Part shown: in pieces, positions 1 through 7,560 of the stretch
Layout: each line of letters begins with the position of its first letter
How positions within the stretch are numbered: the first letter of the stretch is position 1
NCBI GenBank assembly: GCA_937884235.1
Contig: CALGBT010000597.1
Span: 1 to 21,979, forward strand
Source: an uncultured Pseudomonadota bacterium
GTDB taxonomy: Bacteria > Myxococcota_A > UBA9042 > CAIXZC01
Reading direction: 5' to 3'
DNA: 21,979 nucleotides
Translations under genes and position numbers: made by a program
Notes under the pieces: model-generated
Databases searched by the model: none
The model's input: the letters and a program-made list of their open reading frames with translations, nothing else
What the model was told of the DNA's origin: nothing

Positions 1-186
1 AGCGCAAGGGCCGAGCGCGCTGACTGGACTGATTGGGTGGTGCGGGAAAGACGGCGTCAGGCCTCGGGCCTCAGCAAAGGAACAAAGCGAGAGGCGCTTA
101 GCGAGAGCGCGGGTGGGGTGAACAGCGAAGAAGGCATGGGTGGTACCAAGAGACCCTTCGAGTCCGCTCTGCTCCCCTCAGGGTGA
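1..186 (+). CDS. C-terminal end of an unidentified protein (partial)
   Basis: Frame 1 is open from the window edge to a TGA at 184-186, giving a 61-residue tail without a start codon. The tail is charged, with an Arg/Lys/Glu-rich stretch (for example DWTDWVVRERRRQ), and ends in FESALLPSG. I recognise no domain. Third codon positions are mostly G or C, as in real genes here, but frame 2 is also open to position 121, so the frame is not certain. A short hairpin (CAGGG/CCCTG, 179-183 and 189-193) spans the stop codon; it lacks a T-run, so I do not call it a terminator. Positions 187-257 contain nothing else I can identify. Confidence 0.45.
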   Translation, partial: SARAERADWTDWVVRERRRQASGLSKGTKREALSESAGGVNSEEGMGGTKRPFESALLPSG

Positions 187-257
187 CACCCTGGGGGCGG
201 CCGTCAGGGAGAAGCATCGGGCTTACAGCGCAATTGCCTCTGGCGCGCGGCCCACGA

Positions 258-286
258 TTGACAGTAGCGGGCCCGTGCGCGATAAG
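258..286 (+). promoter_or_regulatory. Predicted sigma-70 promoter of asd
   Basis: A perfect -35 box TTGACA (258-263) is followed after 17 bp by GATAAG (281-286), which matches four of six -10 consensus bases. The predicted transcript would start near 293, leaving a leader of roughly 17 bases before the ATG at 310. Confidence 0.6.
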
Positions 287-309
287 ACGTGGGCTACTTG
301 GAGGTATCC

Positions 310-1314
310 ATGAAAAAGCTACCCAGAGTATCCATCGTCGGTGCCACCGGGTTGGTGGGCCGGTCCCTGTTGGACCTGCTTGCGCAGCGCAAGTTCCCCC
401 TCTCAGAATTGACCCTTTTTGCGTCGAGTCGCTCCGCCCGCAAGACCATGGATTTCCTTGACGACGAGTTGGAGGTTGAGGAGCTGACCGCGGAGGCTTT
501 TCGCGAGAAGACCGACCTGGCACTCTGTTCTGCCGGTCGCAAGGTCAGCTACATGCTGCGTGACTGGATCGAGGGAACGGACATTGTGGTGGTGGACAAC
601 TCCTCCGCCTTTCGCATGAACGACGAGGTGCCGCTGGTTATCCCTGAAGTCAACCCCGAAGCTCTGGTCGGGCATCGTGGCTACATTGCCAACCCCAACT
701 GCTCCACCATCCAGCTGGTGATGGCCCTCAAACCGATCCTCGACAACTTCGGTCTGCGGCGGGTCGTGATGTCTACCTACCAATCCGTGAGCGGCGCCGG
801 ACAGGCCGGGATTGATGAGCTTTCCGCCCAGACGGTGGCCCTCTTCAACCAGGAATCCTGGGAGCCGAAGATCTTTCCGTATCAGATCGCTTTCAACGCG
901 ATCCCGCAGATCGGACCCTTCGGGCCCGACGGGTACAGCGAAGAGGAACTCAAAGCCACCAACGAGACCCGCAAGATCCTGGGGCTGCCGGACCTGGGCA
1001 TCTCCTGCACTGCGGTCCGAATCCCCACCTTCGCCTGCCATGGCGAGTCGGTGATGGTGGAAACGGAGAAGGAGACGTCGCCGGAGGAATTGCGCGCCGT
1101 GCTGGCCGCATTTCCTGGGGTCAAGGTGGTGGATGGGCCCGAGGACAATCTCTACCCTGTTCCGAGTATGACTGTGGATCTGAACGATGTCTTCGTCGGG
1201 CGCATTCGCCGGGATCTCTCCGCCCCCAACAGTTTCCACCTCTGGATTGTGGCCGACAACGTGCTCAAGGGTGCGGCCCTCAATGCGGTACAGATCGCCG
1301 AGGCACTGCTGTAG
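310..1314 (+). CDS. asd: Aspartate-semialdehyde dehydrogenase
   Basis: This enzyme reduces aspartyl phosphate to aspartate semialdehyde with NADPH. It is the branch-point step to lysine/diaminopimelate, threonine and methionine, and acts in the cytoplasm. The 334-residue product has the usual family length. The N-terminal nucleotide-binding loop GATGLVG is at residues 11-17. The catalytic cysteine is C131 in ANPNCST, and the likely acid/base histidine is H244 in RIPTFACHGES. The SVSGAGQAG segment (159-167) is also typical. The ATG at 310 is preferred over an in-frame GTG at 289 because GGAGG (300-304) lies five bases upstream of it, and the GTG would sit inside the promoter region. The gene stands alone: no lysC, dapA or hom is adjacent, and two stem-loops follow the stop codon. 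Confidence 0.96.
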   Translation: MKKLPRVSIVGATGLVGRSLLDLLAQRKFPLSELTLFASSRSARKTMDFLDDELEVEELTAEAFREKTDLALCSAGRKVSYMLRDWIEGTDIVVVDNSSAFRMNDEVPLVIPEVNPEALVGHRGYIANPNCSTIQLVMALKPILDNFGLRRVVMSTYQSVSGAGQAGIDELSAQTVALFNQESWEPKIFPYQIAFNAIPQIGPFGPDGYSEEELKATNETRKILGLPDLGISCTAVRIPTFACHGESVMVETEKETSPEELRAVLAAFPGVKVVDGPEDNLYPVPSMTVDLNDVFVGRIRRDLSAPNSFHLWIVADNVLKGAALNAVQIAEALL

Positions 1315-1323
1315 TGTCAATCT

Positions 1324-1370
1324 GGCGTCTCGACTACGGTCGAAGCCACCGTTTTGACAAAAAGTCAAAA
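1324..1370 (+). terminator. Two tandem stem-loops after asd, possible terminator
   Basis: The first hairpin has stem TCGAC/GTCGA with loop TACG (1330-1343), and outer GGC/GCC pairs (1324-1326, 1345-1347). The second is TTTTGAC/GTCAAAA around five A's (1352-1370). They begin ten bases after the asd stop codon. There is no clear T-run after either, so they could end transcription weakly, protect the 3' end, or in the case of the AT-rich one be a protein-binding site. Confidence 0.35.
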
Positions 1371-1498
1371 TCGAAATGTTCAAGAGCCTGACGGGAATAG
1401 GCCAGCAGTGCCGCGGGTTGGCCATCCGGTAGGACTGAAGTCGTTGTGCCATGCCGTTGGGCCCGGTGCGGTGAGGGTCGGGGAGAGAGGCCATTTCC

Positions 1499-1527
1499 TT
1501 GCTGGTATGGTCGTTGCATGGTAAAAC
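1499..1527 (+). promoter_or_regulatory. Candidate promoter of the Cys-rich protein operon
   Basis: TTGCTG (1499-1504) is separated by 17 bp from TAAAAC (1522-1527). Both are partial matches to consensus. Placement is right for the gene starting at 1556, whose ribosome site is GGAGGG at 1543-1548. I see no other feature in 1371-1498. Confidence 0.4.
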
Positions 1528-1555
1528 GGTTTGGTTGTTTCTGGAGGGTAATAGA

Positions 1556-3514
1556 ATGACTATGTTCAAGCAGACACTCCTTGCCGCGGTGCTGATGTTG
1601 CTGGCAATCCCGGCGCAGGCGGCGGAGGTCCAGGGCTTCACGGTCAACAAGATCGAAGGCGTCGGGGATCTGGAAGGGCAACTCAAGGAACGGCTCACTG
1701 AAGACTACGTCGTCTCCTTCACTGATTGCCTCTTCTATCTGGAAGGCTATGTTGCCACAGGTACTACTCAGTTGGCCTGCACCAGCGACCTGGACTGTAC
1801 CGCTGCCAATGGGGTCAATGCCTGCTCAAGCCTGGGCGGCATTACCGCCTGCGTCGAGTGTGCCCGGGATAGTGATTGTGCAGCGGATCCAGACGGCAAG
1901 GTGCTCTGCGATCTCTCCACTCGGACTTGTGCGGTTGAGCCCATGGCTGGGGAGTGCGCAGTGGACGAAGACTGCGACTCGGGGGTTTGCGGGTTGTGGA
2001 ATGGTCTTTATGCCTGCCTCGGTTGCGTTGTCAATGACGATTGTCTGGAGGGCCAGTGGTGCCAATTCGAAGAGGCTGGGTCCTCCTGCGTCGATGATGC
2101 CAGCGGCACCGGCTGTGACGAATGTCCTGACACCTGCTACTTCGATGAAATGGATGGATTCACTTGCGGCCAATGCCTGACCGATTTTGACTGCCTTGAG
2201 GCGACGGGCCCCAACTGCATTCTCTCGAGCCACGTGTGTGGCGTGCCGAACATGGTTGGTGAATGCGTTGCCGACATGGACTGTCCCTCCGGCTATTGTG
2301 TTCTGTGGGGGACCGAGTTCAAGTGCGTGCCCTGTGTTATCGATGCCAACTGCGATTCTATCACCCCTGTCTGTCTGGCGACTGATGGCACCACCAGTTG
2401 CGTCGGCTGCGTCAACGACGACGACTGCAAGAGCCAGGGCGACGGTCTTGTCTGCAACACCACCACCACCAAATGTGAAACGAAATCTGGGGGAGCCGTG
2501 GCTGCGTCGCCGAAGATGCTCGTGCGCTTCTCCGTCGATTCCACCTCCTACCCGTCTGGCGAGTATGCCGTGAAGGTGGGTACGGCTTGCGCCGAATCGG
2601 GTGAAGATATGCTCGATTCTCAGGAATCAGATTCATGCACCACAATCGCGGCCCGGCGGGACTTTGATGGTTCCTACACGAACATCGAAGTGACTATTCC
2701 CTTCGCCGACATCCTGGGCGATGAATGCGTGGATGGTAGCGACGGCACCACGGCCATCTACTTCTATGCCAGCTTTGACGATGGATTCTCGGTAGTCAGC
2801 GAGGTATCTCGGCTCGAAATCAAGTATGACTATGAGGCTCCGCTACCGCCGCAGAATGTTATTGTTGAGCCGGGGGAAGGTAACCTCAAGGTGACCTGGG
2901 CAGACGATTCCAACAACGAAGAAGTTGAATACCGCGTCTACTGGGCCACCAGTGCCTACGACGAAAGCAACAAGGACAAGGCACTGACCAAGAGTGGGCT
3001 GTCGGCCAAGTCCTATCAGATAGACGGGCTGGACAATGGTGTTTCCTACTTCGTCTCGGTGACCGCAGTGGATACCGCGGACAATGAAAGTGAACTCTCA
3101 TCCGTGACGGAAGAGATGCCCGTTGCTGTGGACGATTTCTGGGAGTACTACCAGGGGGCTGGCGGCGGAGAGCAAGGCGGTTTCTGCTTTGTTGCCACCG
3201 CGGCATATGGCACGCCCATGGAACCCGCCGTCGTGGTACTGCGGGCTTTCCGTGATCGCATCCTGCTCGCCTCGGCGTGGGGTCGAGTACTGGTCGATTG
3301 GTATTACATCAATGGGCCCCTGGGGGCCAATCTCATTCGCCACAACCAGGGCTTGCGATTGGTGGCCCGCGTGGTCTTGCTACCCGCGGTGGCTTTGGCC
3401 TGGCTGACAATTGAGGCTGAGCCCGCCCCACGCTACGGAATTCTACTGCTCTTGATGGCCGGTGCGATGTTACTCTGGCGGCGCCGGCTCCAGGTCTCGG
3501 GGAGGGCATCATGA
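1556..3514 (+). CDS. Secreted Cys-rich repeat / FN3 protein with CFI-box C-terminal domain
   Basis: The 652-residue product begins with a signal peptide (cleavage likely after AQA, residue 22). Residues 75-307 hold about 36 cysteines in repeats of two kinds: CxxCx5C, seen five times (CVECARDSDC, CLGCVVNDDC, CGQCLTDFDC, CVPCVIDANC, CVGCVNDDDC), and GECxxDxDCxSGxC, seen twice. These are probably disulfide-bonded. An uncharacterised segment follows (about 315-425), then a fibronectin type III domain (about 429-521). The C-terminus carries the motif CFVATAAYG (544-552), diagnostic of the CFI-box-CTERM family, through about residue 613. It ends with a hydrophobic stretch (628-641) and WRRR. That tail resembles bacterial C-terminal sorting signals. 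The ATG at 1556 has GGAGGG seven bases upstream and directly precedes the signal peptide; a second ATG lies two codons later. It overlaps the next gene by four bases. No catalytic role is visible; a surface-exposed or envelope structural role is inferred. Confidence 0.88.
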   Translation: MTMFKQTLLAAVLMLLAIPAQAAEVQGFTVNKIEGVGDLEGQLKERLTEDYVVSFTDCLFYLEGYVATGTTQLACTSDLDCTAANGVNACSSLGGITACVECARDSDCAADPDGKVLCDLSTRTCAVEPMAGECAVDEDCDSGVCGLWNGLYACLGCVVNDDCLEGQWCQFEEAGSSCVDDASGTGCDECPDTCYFDEMDGFTCGQCLTDFDCLEATGPNCILSSHVCGVPNMVGECVADMDCPSGYCVLWGTEFKCVPCVIDANCDSITPVCLATDGTTSCVGCVNDDDCKSQGDGLVCNTTTTKCETKSGGAVAASPKMLVRFSVDSTSYPSGEYAVKVGTACAESGEDMLDSQESDSCTTIAARRDFDGSYTNIEVTIPFADILGDECVDGSDGTTAIYFYASFDDGFSVVSEVSRLEIKYDYEAPLPPQNVIVEPGEGNLKVTWADDSNNEEVEYRVYWATSAYDESNKDKALTKSGLSAKSYQIDGLDNGVSYFVSVTAVDTADNESELSSVTEEMPVAVDDFWEYYQGAGGGEQGGFCFVATAAYGTPMEPAVVVLRAFRDRILLASAWGRVLVDWYYINGPLGANLIRHNQGLRLVARVVLLPAVALAWLTIEAEPAPRYGILLLLMAGAMLLWRRRLQVSGRAS

Positions 3515-4233
3515 AACGGTTTGCGCTCCTCACATTGACAGTTGCTTTGCTGGGATTTCCCCTGACTGCGTCGGCCGAGGGTTCCGGCCAGACCTCGGCC
3601 ATGGAGCTTCGCTTCGGTACGTACAAGCCGGCCATCGACAGCGAGTTCTCAGGTGGCGTATCGCCTTACAAAGACATATTTGGAGACAACTCGGCGTGGC
3701 TGTTCGGTGCCGAGTATGACGCTCAGATCTGGCGAGGCTTCGGCTCAATTGGCCTCTTCGGATCAGCTGCCTGGGGTTACGTGAGTGGCAAGGGAGTGGC
3801 TCCTGAGGGGGCCGAAACCTCCGACGAAACCACCCTCTCCATGGTCCCCATTGTGCTGGGCGCGGTCTATCGCTTTGATGTCTTGGCCGATCGTTTCAAT
3901 ATCCCCTTCGTGCTCACCGGAAAGCTGGGGGTGGACTACACCCTCTGGTGGATCCGGGATGGTCTGGACGACGTGACGGAGTACAGCGATGCCGGCGGCA
4001 GCAAGCTCCCGGGCTATGGCGGCACCTTTGGCCTCCACTGGGCAGTAGGCTTCCATCTGCTGCTTGACTTCTTCGAACCCCACACTGCCAAGATCTTCGA
4101 CAACGAAATGGGCGTCAACAACAGCTACCTGTTTGCCGAATACGTGGGCTACTGGGTCAATGACTTTGGTGCATCGGATAGCTTTGACCTCTCCCATAAC
4201 GGCGTCGTCTTTGGCCTGGCCTTCGAACTGTGA
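3511..4233 (+). CDS. Outer-membrane beta-barrel protein, MXAN_2562-like
   Basis: The 240-residue product has a signal peptide (cleavage after ASA, about residue 22). The mature part shows alternating hydrophobic/aromatic strands and a C-terminal strand ending NGVVFGLAFEL, as expected for a small outer-membrane barrel. The early ELRFGTYKPAIDSEF and later SYLFAEYVGYW segments resemble what I recall of the myxobacterial MXAN_2562 family; this is recognition from memory, not a search. The start overlaps the preceding stop (ATGA) and has GGAGGG at 3501-3506, so translation is probably coupled to the Cys-rich protein. That coupling suggests the two envelope proteins work together. Its function is unknown. 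Confidence 0.8.
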   Translation: MKRFALLTLTVALLGFPLTASAEGSGQTSAMELRFGTYKPAIDSEFSGGVSPYKDIFGDNSAWLFGAEYDAQIWRGFGSIGLFGSAAWGYVSGKGVAPEGAETSDETTLSMVPIVLGAVYRFDVLADRFNIPFVLTGKLGVDYTLWWIRDGLDDVTEYSDAGGSKLPGYGGTFGLHWAVGFHLLLDFFEPHTAKIFDNEMGVNNSYLFAEYVGYWVNDFGASDSFDLSHNGVVFGLAFEL

Positions 4234-5003
4234 GACCGCTGCTTCTGTGGGTTCGGTACGACGGTACCGATTTTCACGGCTGGCAGATACAGGCCCCGGG
4301 CATCAGGACCGTCCAAGGGGAACTCGCCAGAGTGCTCACTGCCATGCTCGGAGAGGATTTTCGTCTCGCCACCTCTTCTCGTACTGATGCCGGAGTGCAC
4401 GCGTTGCGGCACCCTGTCGTGCTGAAGAGCGGCACCGTAATCTCCGGCGGGGCGCTGCAGCGGGGCCTCAACGCACTCTTGCCCAAGGACGTATCTATCG
4501 TCGACTTCCGCCCGGTTTCACCTCGTTTCGATTCCCGGAAAGATGCACTGTGCAAGACCTACTGCTATCGCATCAATGAGTGTTTTCATCCCGACCCATT
4601 TCTGGAGCGGTTCGCATGGCGACCCCGGGCCAGACTGAACCTCTCCCTCATGATCGAGGCGGCGCGCCATCTGGTCGGGGAACATGACTTTGATTCGTTT
4701 CGGTCAGTTAACTGTGATTCGCCGACAACTCGTCGCCTGGTGCAATCTATCCATGTCGAGCGGCGAGACGGGACCCTCCGTATCGTGGTGACGGGGAATG
4801 CGTTCTTGCGAAATATGGTGAGGATCATGGTGGGGACGCTGGTCGATGCCGGCCGTCGTCGCCTTGCCCCCGACGACATGCCGGGAATCATCGCCAGCAA
4901 AGACCGGACCCGGGCCAGCATGACCGCACCGGCACAGGGGCTGACCTTGATGGATGTCCACTACCCGCTGGAGCTGCTCAGCGACGGTGCCCATGGCTGG
5001 TAG
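4230..5003 (+). CDS. truA: tRNA pseudouridine(38-40) synthase TruA
   Basis: TruA converts uridines 38, 39 and 40 in the tRNA anticodon stem-loop to pseudouridine. The 257-residue length fits the family. The catalytic aspartate is D53 in SSRTDAGVHA. Other family features are YDGTDFHGWQ (10-19) near the N-terminus, the DFDSFRS segment, and FLRNMVRIMVG in the C-terminal half. It starts with GTG overlapping the preceding TGA (GTGA). I see no strong ribosome-binding site, so expression probably depends on translation of the barrel gene upstream. The link between a tRNA-modifying enzyme and two envelope proteins looks like operon neighbourhood rather than shared function. Confidence 0.96.
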   Translation: MRPLLLWVRYDGTDFHGWQIQAPGIRTVQGELARVLTAMLGEDFRLATSSRTDAGVHALRHPVVLKSGTVISGGALQRGLNALLPKDVSIVDFRPVSPRFDSRKDALCKTYCYRINECFHPDPFLERFAWRPRARLNLSLMIEAARHLVGEHDFDSFRSVNCDSPTTRRLVQSIHVERRDGTLRIVVTGNAFLRNMVRIMVGTLVDAGRRRLAPDDMPGIIASKDRTRASMTAPAQGLTLMDVHYPLELLSDGAHGW

Positions 5004-5020
5004 AGAAAGCATCCCATACC

Positions 5021-5049
5021 TTGCAAAACCGGCTCTGGGCACGTATATA
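5021..5049 (+). promoter_or_regulatory. Predicted sigma-70 promoter of the IF2_N/zinc-ribbon gene
   Basis: TTGCAA (5021-5026), a 17-bp spacer and TATATA (5044-5049) form one of the better promoters in the window. Transcription would start near 5056, about 50 bases before the ATG at 5109. AAGGAG (5099-5104) provides the ribosome site. Confidence 0.65.
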
Positions 5050-5108
5050 GAGGAACCACTTGGGGTGAGCACTTTCTTCCCCGACTCGAAAGGCGAATAA
5101 GGAGCGGC

Positions 5109-5666
5109 ATGAGAGTATATGAATTGGCCAGGCAACTCTCCCTGGAGAGCCGGCAACTGCTGGAAGCTTGTGAGAGACTGGGCATCAGCGTGAAATCCCA
5201 CGCGTCGGCACTGGTTGATGAGGACGTCGCTCGACTCAAGAATGATCTTGTGGCTCCGCCGGCAGAGCCGGCCGCGGCGGCAGCGGTGGCGGTCGCCCTA
5301 TCGCCGGCAGAACGGCCAGAGCGGGGCAACGAAGCTCTCCCAGTGGAAGAAGAGGATGATATCGAGCAGGACGCAGACGGTAACCGAGATGTCCCCATCC
5401 CGGCGAAACGCAAGAGTGGAGAGCGGCCGCAAAGCACCAACAGGCAGTGGGGAGGCCTGGCCGAAAACGACCCCTTTTTCACCTTCGGTTCCATGCCCGA
5501 AACCTGGGGTAGTACCCGCAAGCAGCAGAGTCAACCGCATCAACACCGGCCTAAGGCGTACCTCGAATGTCGCAACTGTGGCGTCAAAATCGAGAAGAAG
5601 CGCGCCCACGGTGGCAAGAAGGTCAGGTGTCCGTTTTGCCCTCGCTGGATGAGCGAAGTGAAGTAG
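5109..5666 (+). CDS. Small protein with IF-2 N-terminal-like domain and C-terminal zinc ribbon
   Basis: Residues 1-47 (MRVYELARQLSLESRQLL and onward, with LGISVKSHASAL) closely resemble the N-terminal helical domain of translation initiation factor IF-2. No GTPase follows: the protein is only 185 residues. The middle (about 50-150) is low-complexity, with an Ala/Pro stretch, an acidic stretch (EEEDDIEQDAD) and then a basic, Gln-rich segment, so it is probably disordered. The end carries a four-cysteine zinc-ribbon pattern, C154xxC157 and C174xxC177, inside a Lys/Arg-rich stretch that could bind RNA or DNA. AAGGAG lies four bases before the ATG. The alkyltransferase gene starts eight bases after its stop, so the two are very likely co-transcribed. 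I do not recognise this domain pairing as a named family. A ribosome- or nucleic-acid-binding role is inference. Confidence 0.85.
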   Translation: MRVYELARQLSLESRQLLEACERLGISVKSHASALVDEDVARLKNDLVAPPAEPAAAAAVAVALSPAERPERGNEALPVEEEDDIEQDADGNRDVPIPAKRKSGERPQSTNRQWGGLAENDPFFTFGSMPETWGSTRKQQSQPHQHRPKAYLECRNCGVKIEKKRAHGGKKVRCPFCPRWMSEVK

Positions 5667-5673
5667 GAGGGCC

Positions 5674-6183
5674 ATGCCCGCCACGACATTCACTACCCGG
5701 ATCTGCCCCATTACAATTGAGTTCAGCGACCAGCATGTCACCCGTCTCCGTCTCCATTCTCGGCTTGAGAATGTTGGTGCGGGGGAAGCTTGTGAATCCC
5801 CGGCCTGGGTCCAGTCGGTAATTAGCGACGTGCAGCGGCACATGGCGGGGGAAGTTCAGGATTTCCGTGGGGTTCCCCTGGCCCTGACGGGAGTGGGTGA
5901 CTTTGCCCAATCAGTCTATGCGGCGCTGCGCCAGGTCGCCCCGGGCCAGACCGTCACTTATGGGGAACTGGCTGCCCGGGTGGGTCGTCCCAACGCGGCC
6001 CGAGCAGTTGGCCGGGCCATGGCGGGCAATCCTCTACCACTGCTGATTCCCTGTCACCGGGTAATTGGTGCCAATGGGCGCCTGACGGGTTTTTCTGGGG
6101 CCGATGGGTGTCTGACGAAGGCGCAGATACTGACTGCCGAAGGATTCCTGCCAGGGATTACGAGCGATTCGCACCCTTTCTAG
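5674..6183 (+). CDS. ogt: Methylated-DNA--[protein]-cysteine S-methyltransferase (O6-alkylguanine repair)
   Basis: This suicide repair protein moves an alkyl group from O6-alkylguanine in DNA to its own cysteine. The acceptor is C127 in IPCHRVIG. Also present are TYGELAARVGRPNAARAVG (95-113), with the DNA-recognition helix and arginine finger region, and a C-terminal GFSGADGCLTKAQILTAEG (139-157) typical of the family. The 169-residue length fits the Ogt/MGMT type. No Ada-type regulatory domain is present. The N-terminal 60 residues are poorly conserved in general and not diagnostic. AGGAGG (5665-5670) overlaps the previous gene's stop and is only three bases from the ATG, a tight but workable spacing. 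The symbol ogt is by type, not by orthology test. Confidence 0.93.
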   Translation: MPATTFTTRICPITIEFSDQHVTRLRLHSRLENVGAGEACESPAWVQSVISDVQRHMAGEVQDFRGVPLALTGVGDFAQSVYAALRQVAPGQTVTYGELAARVGRPNAARAVGRAMAGNPLPLLIPCHRVIGANGRLTGFSGADGCLTKAQILTAEGFLPGITSDSHPF

Positions 6184-6226
6184 GTGGGTGCGGCGGCGTT
6201 TCCCGGGAAAACCATCGCATTGGCAA

Positions 6227-6254
6227 TTGAATTGACTCCAGCCAGTGCTATTCT
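6227..6254 (+). promoter_or_regulatory. Candidate promoter of the phosphoesterase gene
   Basis: TTGAAT (6227-6232), a 16-bp spacer and TATTCT (6249-6254), each matching four of six consensus bases, lie in the 117-base gap before the GTG start at 6301. This is a weak call, and read-through from the alkyltransferase gene is possible. Confidence 0.35.
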
Positions 6255-6300
6255 TGAAGTCGGCCACGTGCTATGGTTCGCGGGATGGAAGGTGGTGTCA

Positions 6301-7482
6301 GTGAGGTTCCTGAACACATTAGTCATGCTCGGTTACATGCTCTGCGCAGCTCCGCTACACCCCCGGGCGCAAGAGGGCGAGGTGCCACCGCCACCGCCCA
6401 TCGGAACTCTCCTGGCGGGTCCCTATCTGATCGGCCCAGAGCCGACACAGTTGGTGGTCCAGTGGGAAGTGCAGGGCCCCAAGGAATCCGCCGTTCTGCT
6501 GCTGTCCCCGGACGGTAATGAACGTCGGTTCGAAGGGCAGTTGATGCCCGCCGACGTCTTGACGCAGAAGCTGACCGGGCGGGTCTATCGGGCTATCTTT
6601 ACGGATCTGAAGCCATGTACGCGCTATCGCTACCGCCTGGAACCCTTCGAGGCCGATACCACCCACGCATTCAGGACCCCTCCGACTCCGGGGGAGTATT
6701 GCTCCGCCCCCATTTCGATAGCCGCCCTCGGTGATACTCGCTCCCATCCGACGCGCCACGCAGCGGTGGTGCGGAAGATGTTGCCCTACCAACCGGATCT
6801 GGTGGTAAATACCGGGGATGTCATCAGCTACGCACGCCGACTGGACCAGTGGCACGAGTTTTTCGGAGCCGCCGGTCCGCTCCTCGCTGATACGCCGTTA
6901 GCTCTCTCGCCAGGGAATCATGAGGGCTACCTGGATATGCCCTTTGGCGCGGCCATGATGGAGCGCTACTTTGGCCTGCCCGGTCGCACCGGCACTGGCC
7001 ACTACTCATTCGACTACGGACCAGTCCACGTGGTCGTGCTGGATGCGTATTGGGGACGTCCGCTCTCTGACCGGGGCAAGAAGTGGCTGCGCGCGAACCT
7101 GGCTGCAGTGCCGGCGGACCGGTACAAGGTCGTGGCGATCCATACGCCGCTCTATTCCTTCAGCCGGCACAAGGTCTACTCAACCGCCATCGGCCTGCGG
7201 GAAGTAATGAAGGAATTTGGCGTTCACGTCGTGCTCTCCGGCCACTCGCATTGTTATGAACATTTCCTGGCGCATGGCACTCACTATGTGACCCTGGGCG
7301 GCGGCGGTGCCTCCCTTCACCCACCCAACCTGCAGGTCATCCCCGAAGAGCAACATCTGCTGCTCTCTACCGGGTCTTTCCACCACTTCCTGCTCATGGA
7401 TGTCCATCCCGAAGGGCTCCGCATGCGAATCTTTAATACTGACGAGGACGCGCTGCACGAGGAGTGGAAGATACCCAAGTAG
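6301..7482 (+). CDS. Secreted metallophosphoesterase, purple acid phosphatase-like
   Basis: The 393-residue product has a signal-peptide-like N-terminus (MRFLNTLVMLGYMLCAAPLH). A beta-sandwich resembling the purple acid phosphatase N-terminal (FN3-like) domain covers about residues 40-127. The catalytic metallophosphoesterase domain has all expected metal-binding motifs in order: GDTR (144-147), GDV (172-174), GNHE (205-208), H281 in VAIHTPLY, and GHSH (314-317). It probably hydrolyses phosphomonoesters or diesters outside the cytoplasm with a two-metal centre; the substrate is not predictable. The frame is open from 6184, but the GTG at 6301 is favoured because AAGG (6289-6292) is suitably spaced and the signal peptide begins there. 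It is followed by two more exported proteins, suggesting an envelope-related cluster. Confidence 0.92.
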   Translation: MRFLNTLVMLGYMLCAAPLHPRAQEGEVPPPPPIGTLLAGPYLIGPEPTQLVVQWEVQGPKESAVLLLSPDGNERRFEGQLMPADVLTQKLTGRVYRAIFTDLKPCTRYRYRLEPFEADTTHAFRTPPTPGEYCSAPISIAALGDTRSHPTRHAAVVRKMLPYQPDLVVNTGDVISYARRLDQWHEFFGAAGPLLADTPLALSPGNHEGYLDMPFGAAMMERYFGLPGRTGTGHYSFDYGPVHVVVLDAYWGRPLSDRGKKWLRANLAAVPADRYKVVAIHTPLYSFSRHKVYSTAIGLREVMKEFGVHVVLSGHSHCYEHFLAHGTHYVTLGGGGASLHPPNLQVIPEEQHLLLSTGSFHHFLLMDVHPEGLRMRIFNTDEDALHEEWKIPK

Positions 7483-7490
7483 TCCCTGGT

Positions 7491-7519
7491 TTGCGTTTGG
7501 ACCAACCCTGTATTATTCT
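7491..7519 (+). promoter_or_regulatory. Candidate promoter of the LIC_10091-like gene
   Basis: TTGCGT (7491-7496), a 17-bp spacer and TATTCT (7514-7519) lie in an AT-richer stretch between two genes, about 40 bases before the ATG at 7561. The -35 match is poor. Confidence 0.35.
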
Positions 7520-7560
7520 GTGGGCTGCTTTTCTGGTGCTTACTAGAGCGAGGAGTGTGG

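Noticed and set aside
136..166. T-box-like sequence (GGGTGGTACC followed by CCCTTCGAGTCC) upstream of asd.
   Set aside because: It lies inside the open frame of the upstream gene tail, the antiterminator pairing is poor, no Stem I or terminator with a T-run is apparent, and a good promoter lies downstream of it. A covariance search for the T-box family would settle it.
403..1698. Long minus-strand open frame across asd.
   Set aside because: It is a shadow of asd, which has clear catalytic motifs; the minus-strand product has no signal, domain or ribosome site.
5062..5082. GGGG...CCCC inverted repeat in the leader of the IF2_N/zinc-ribbon gene, considered as a regulatory hairpin.
   Set aside because: Only four pairs around a long loop; too weak to support.
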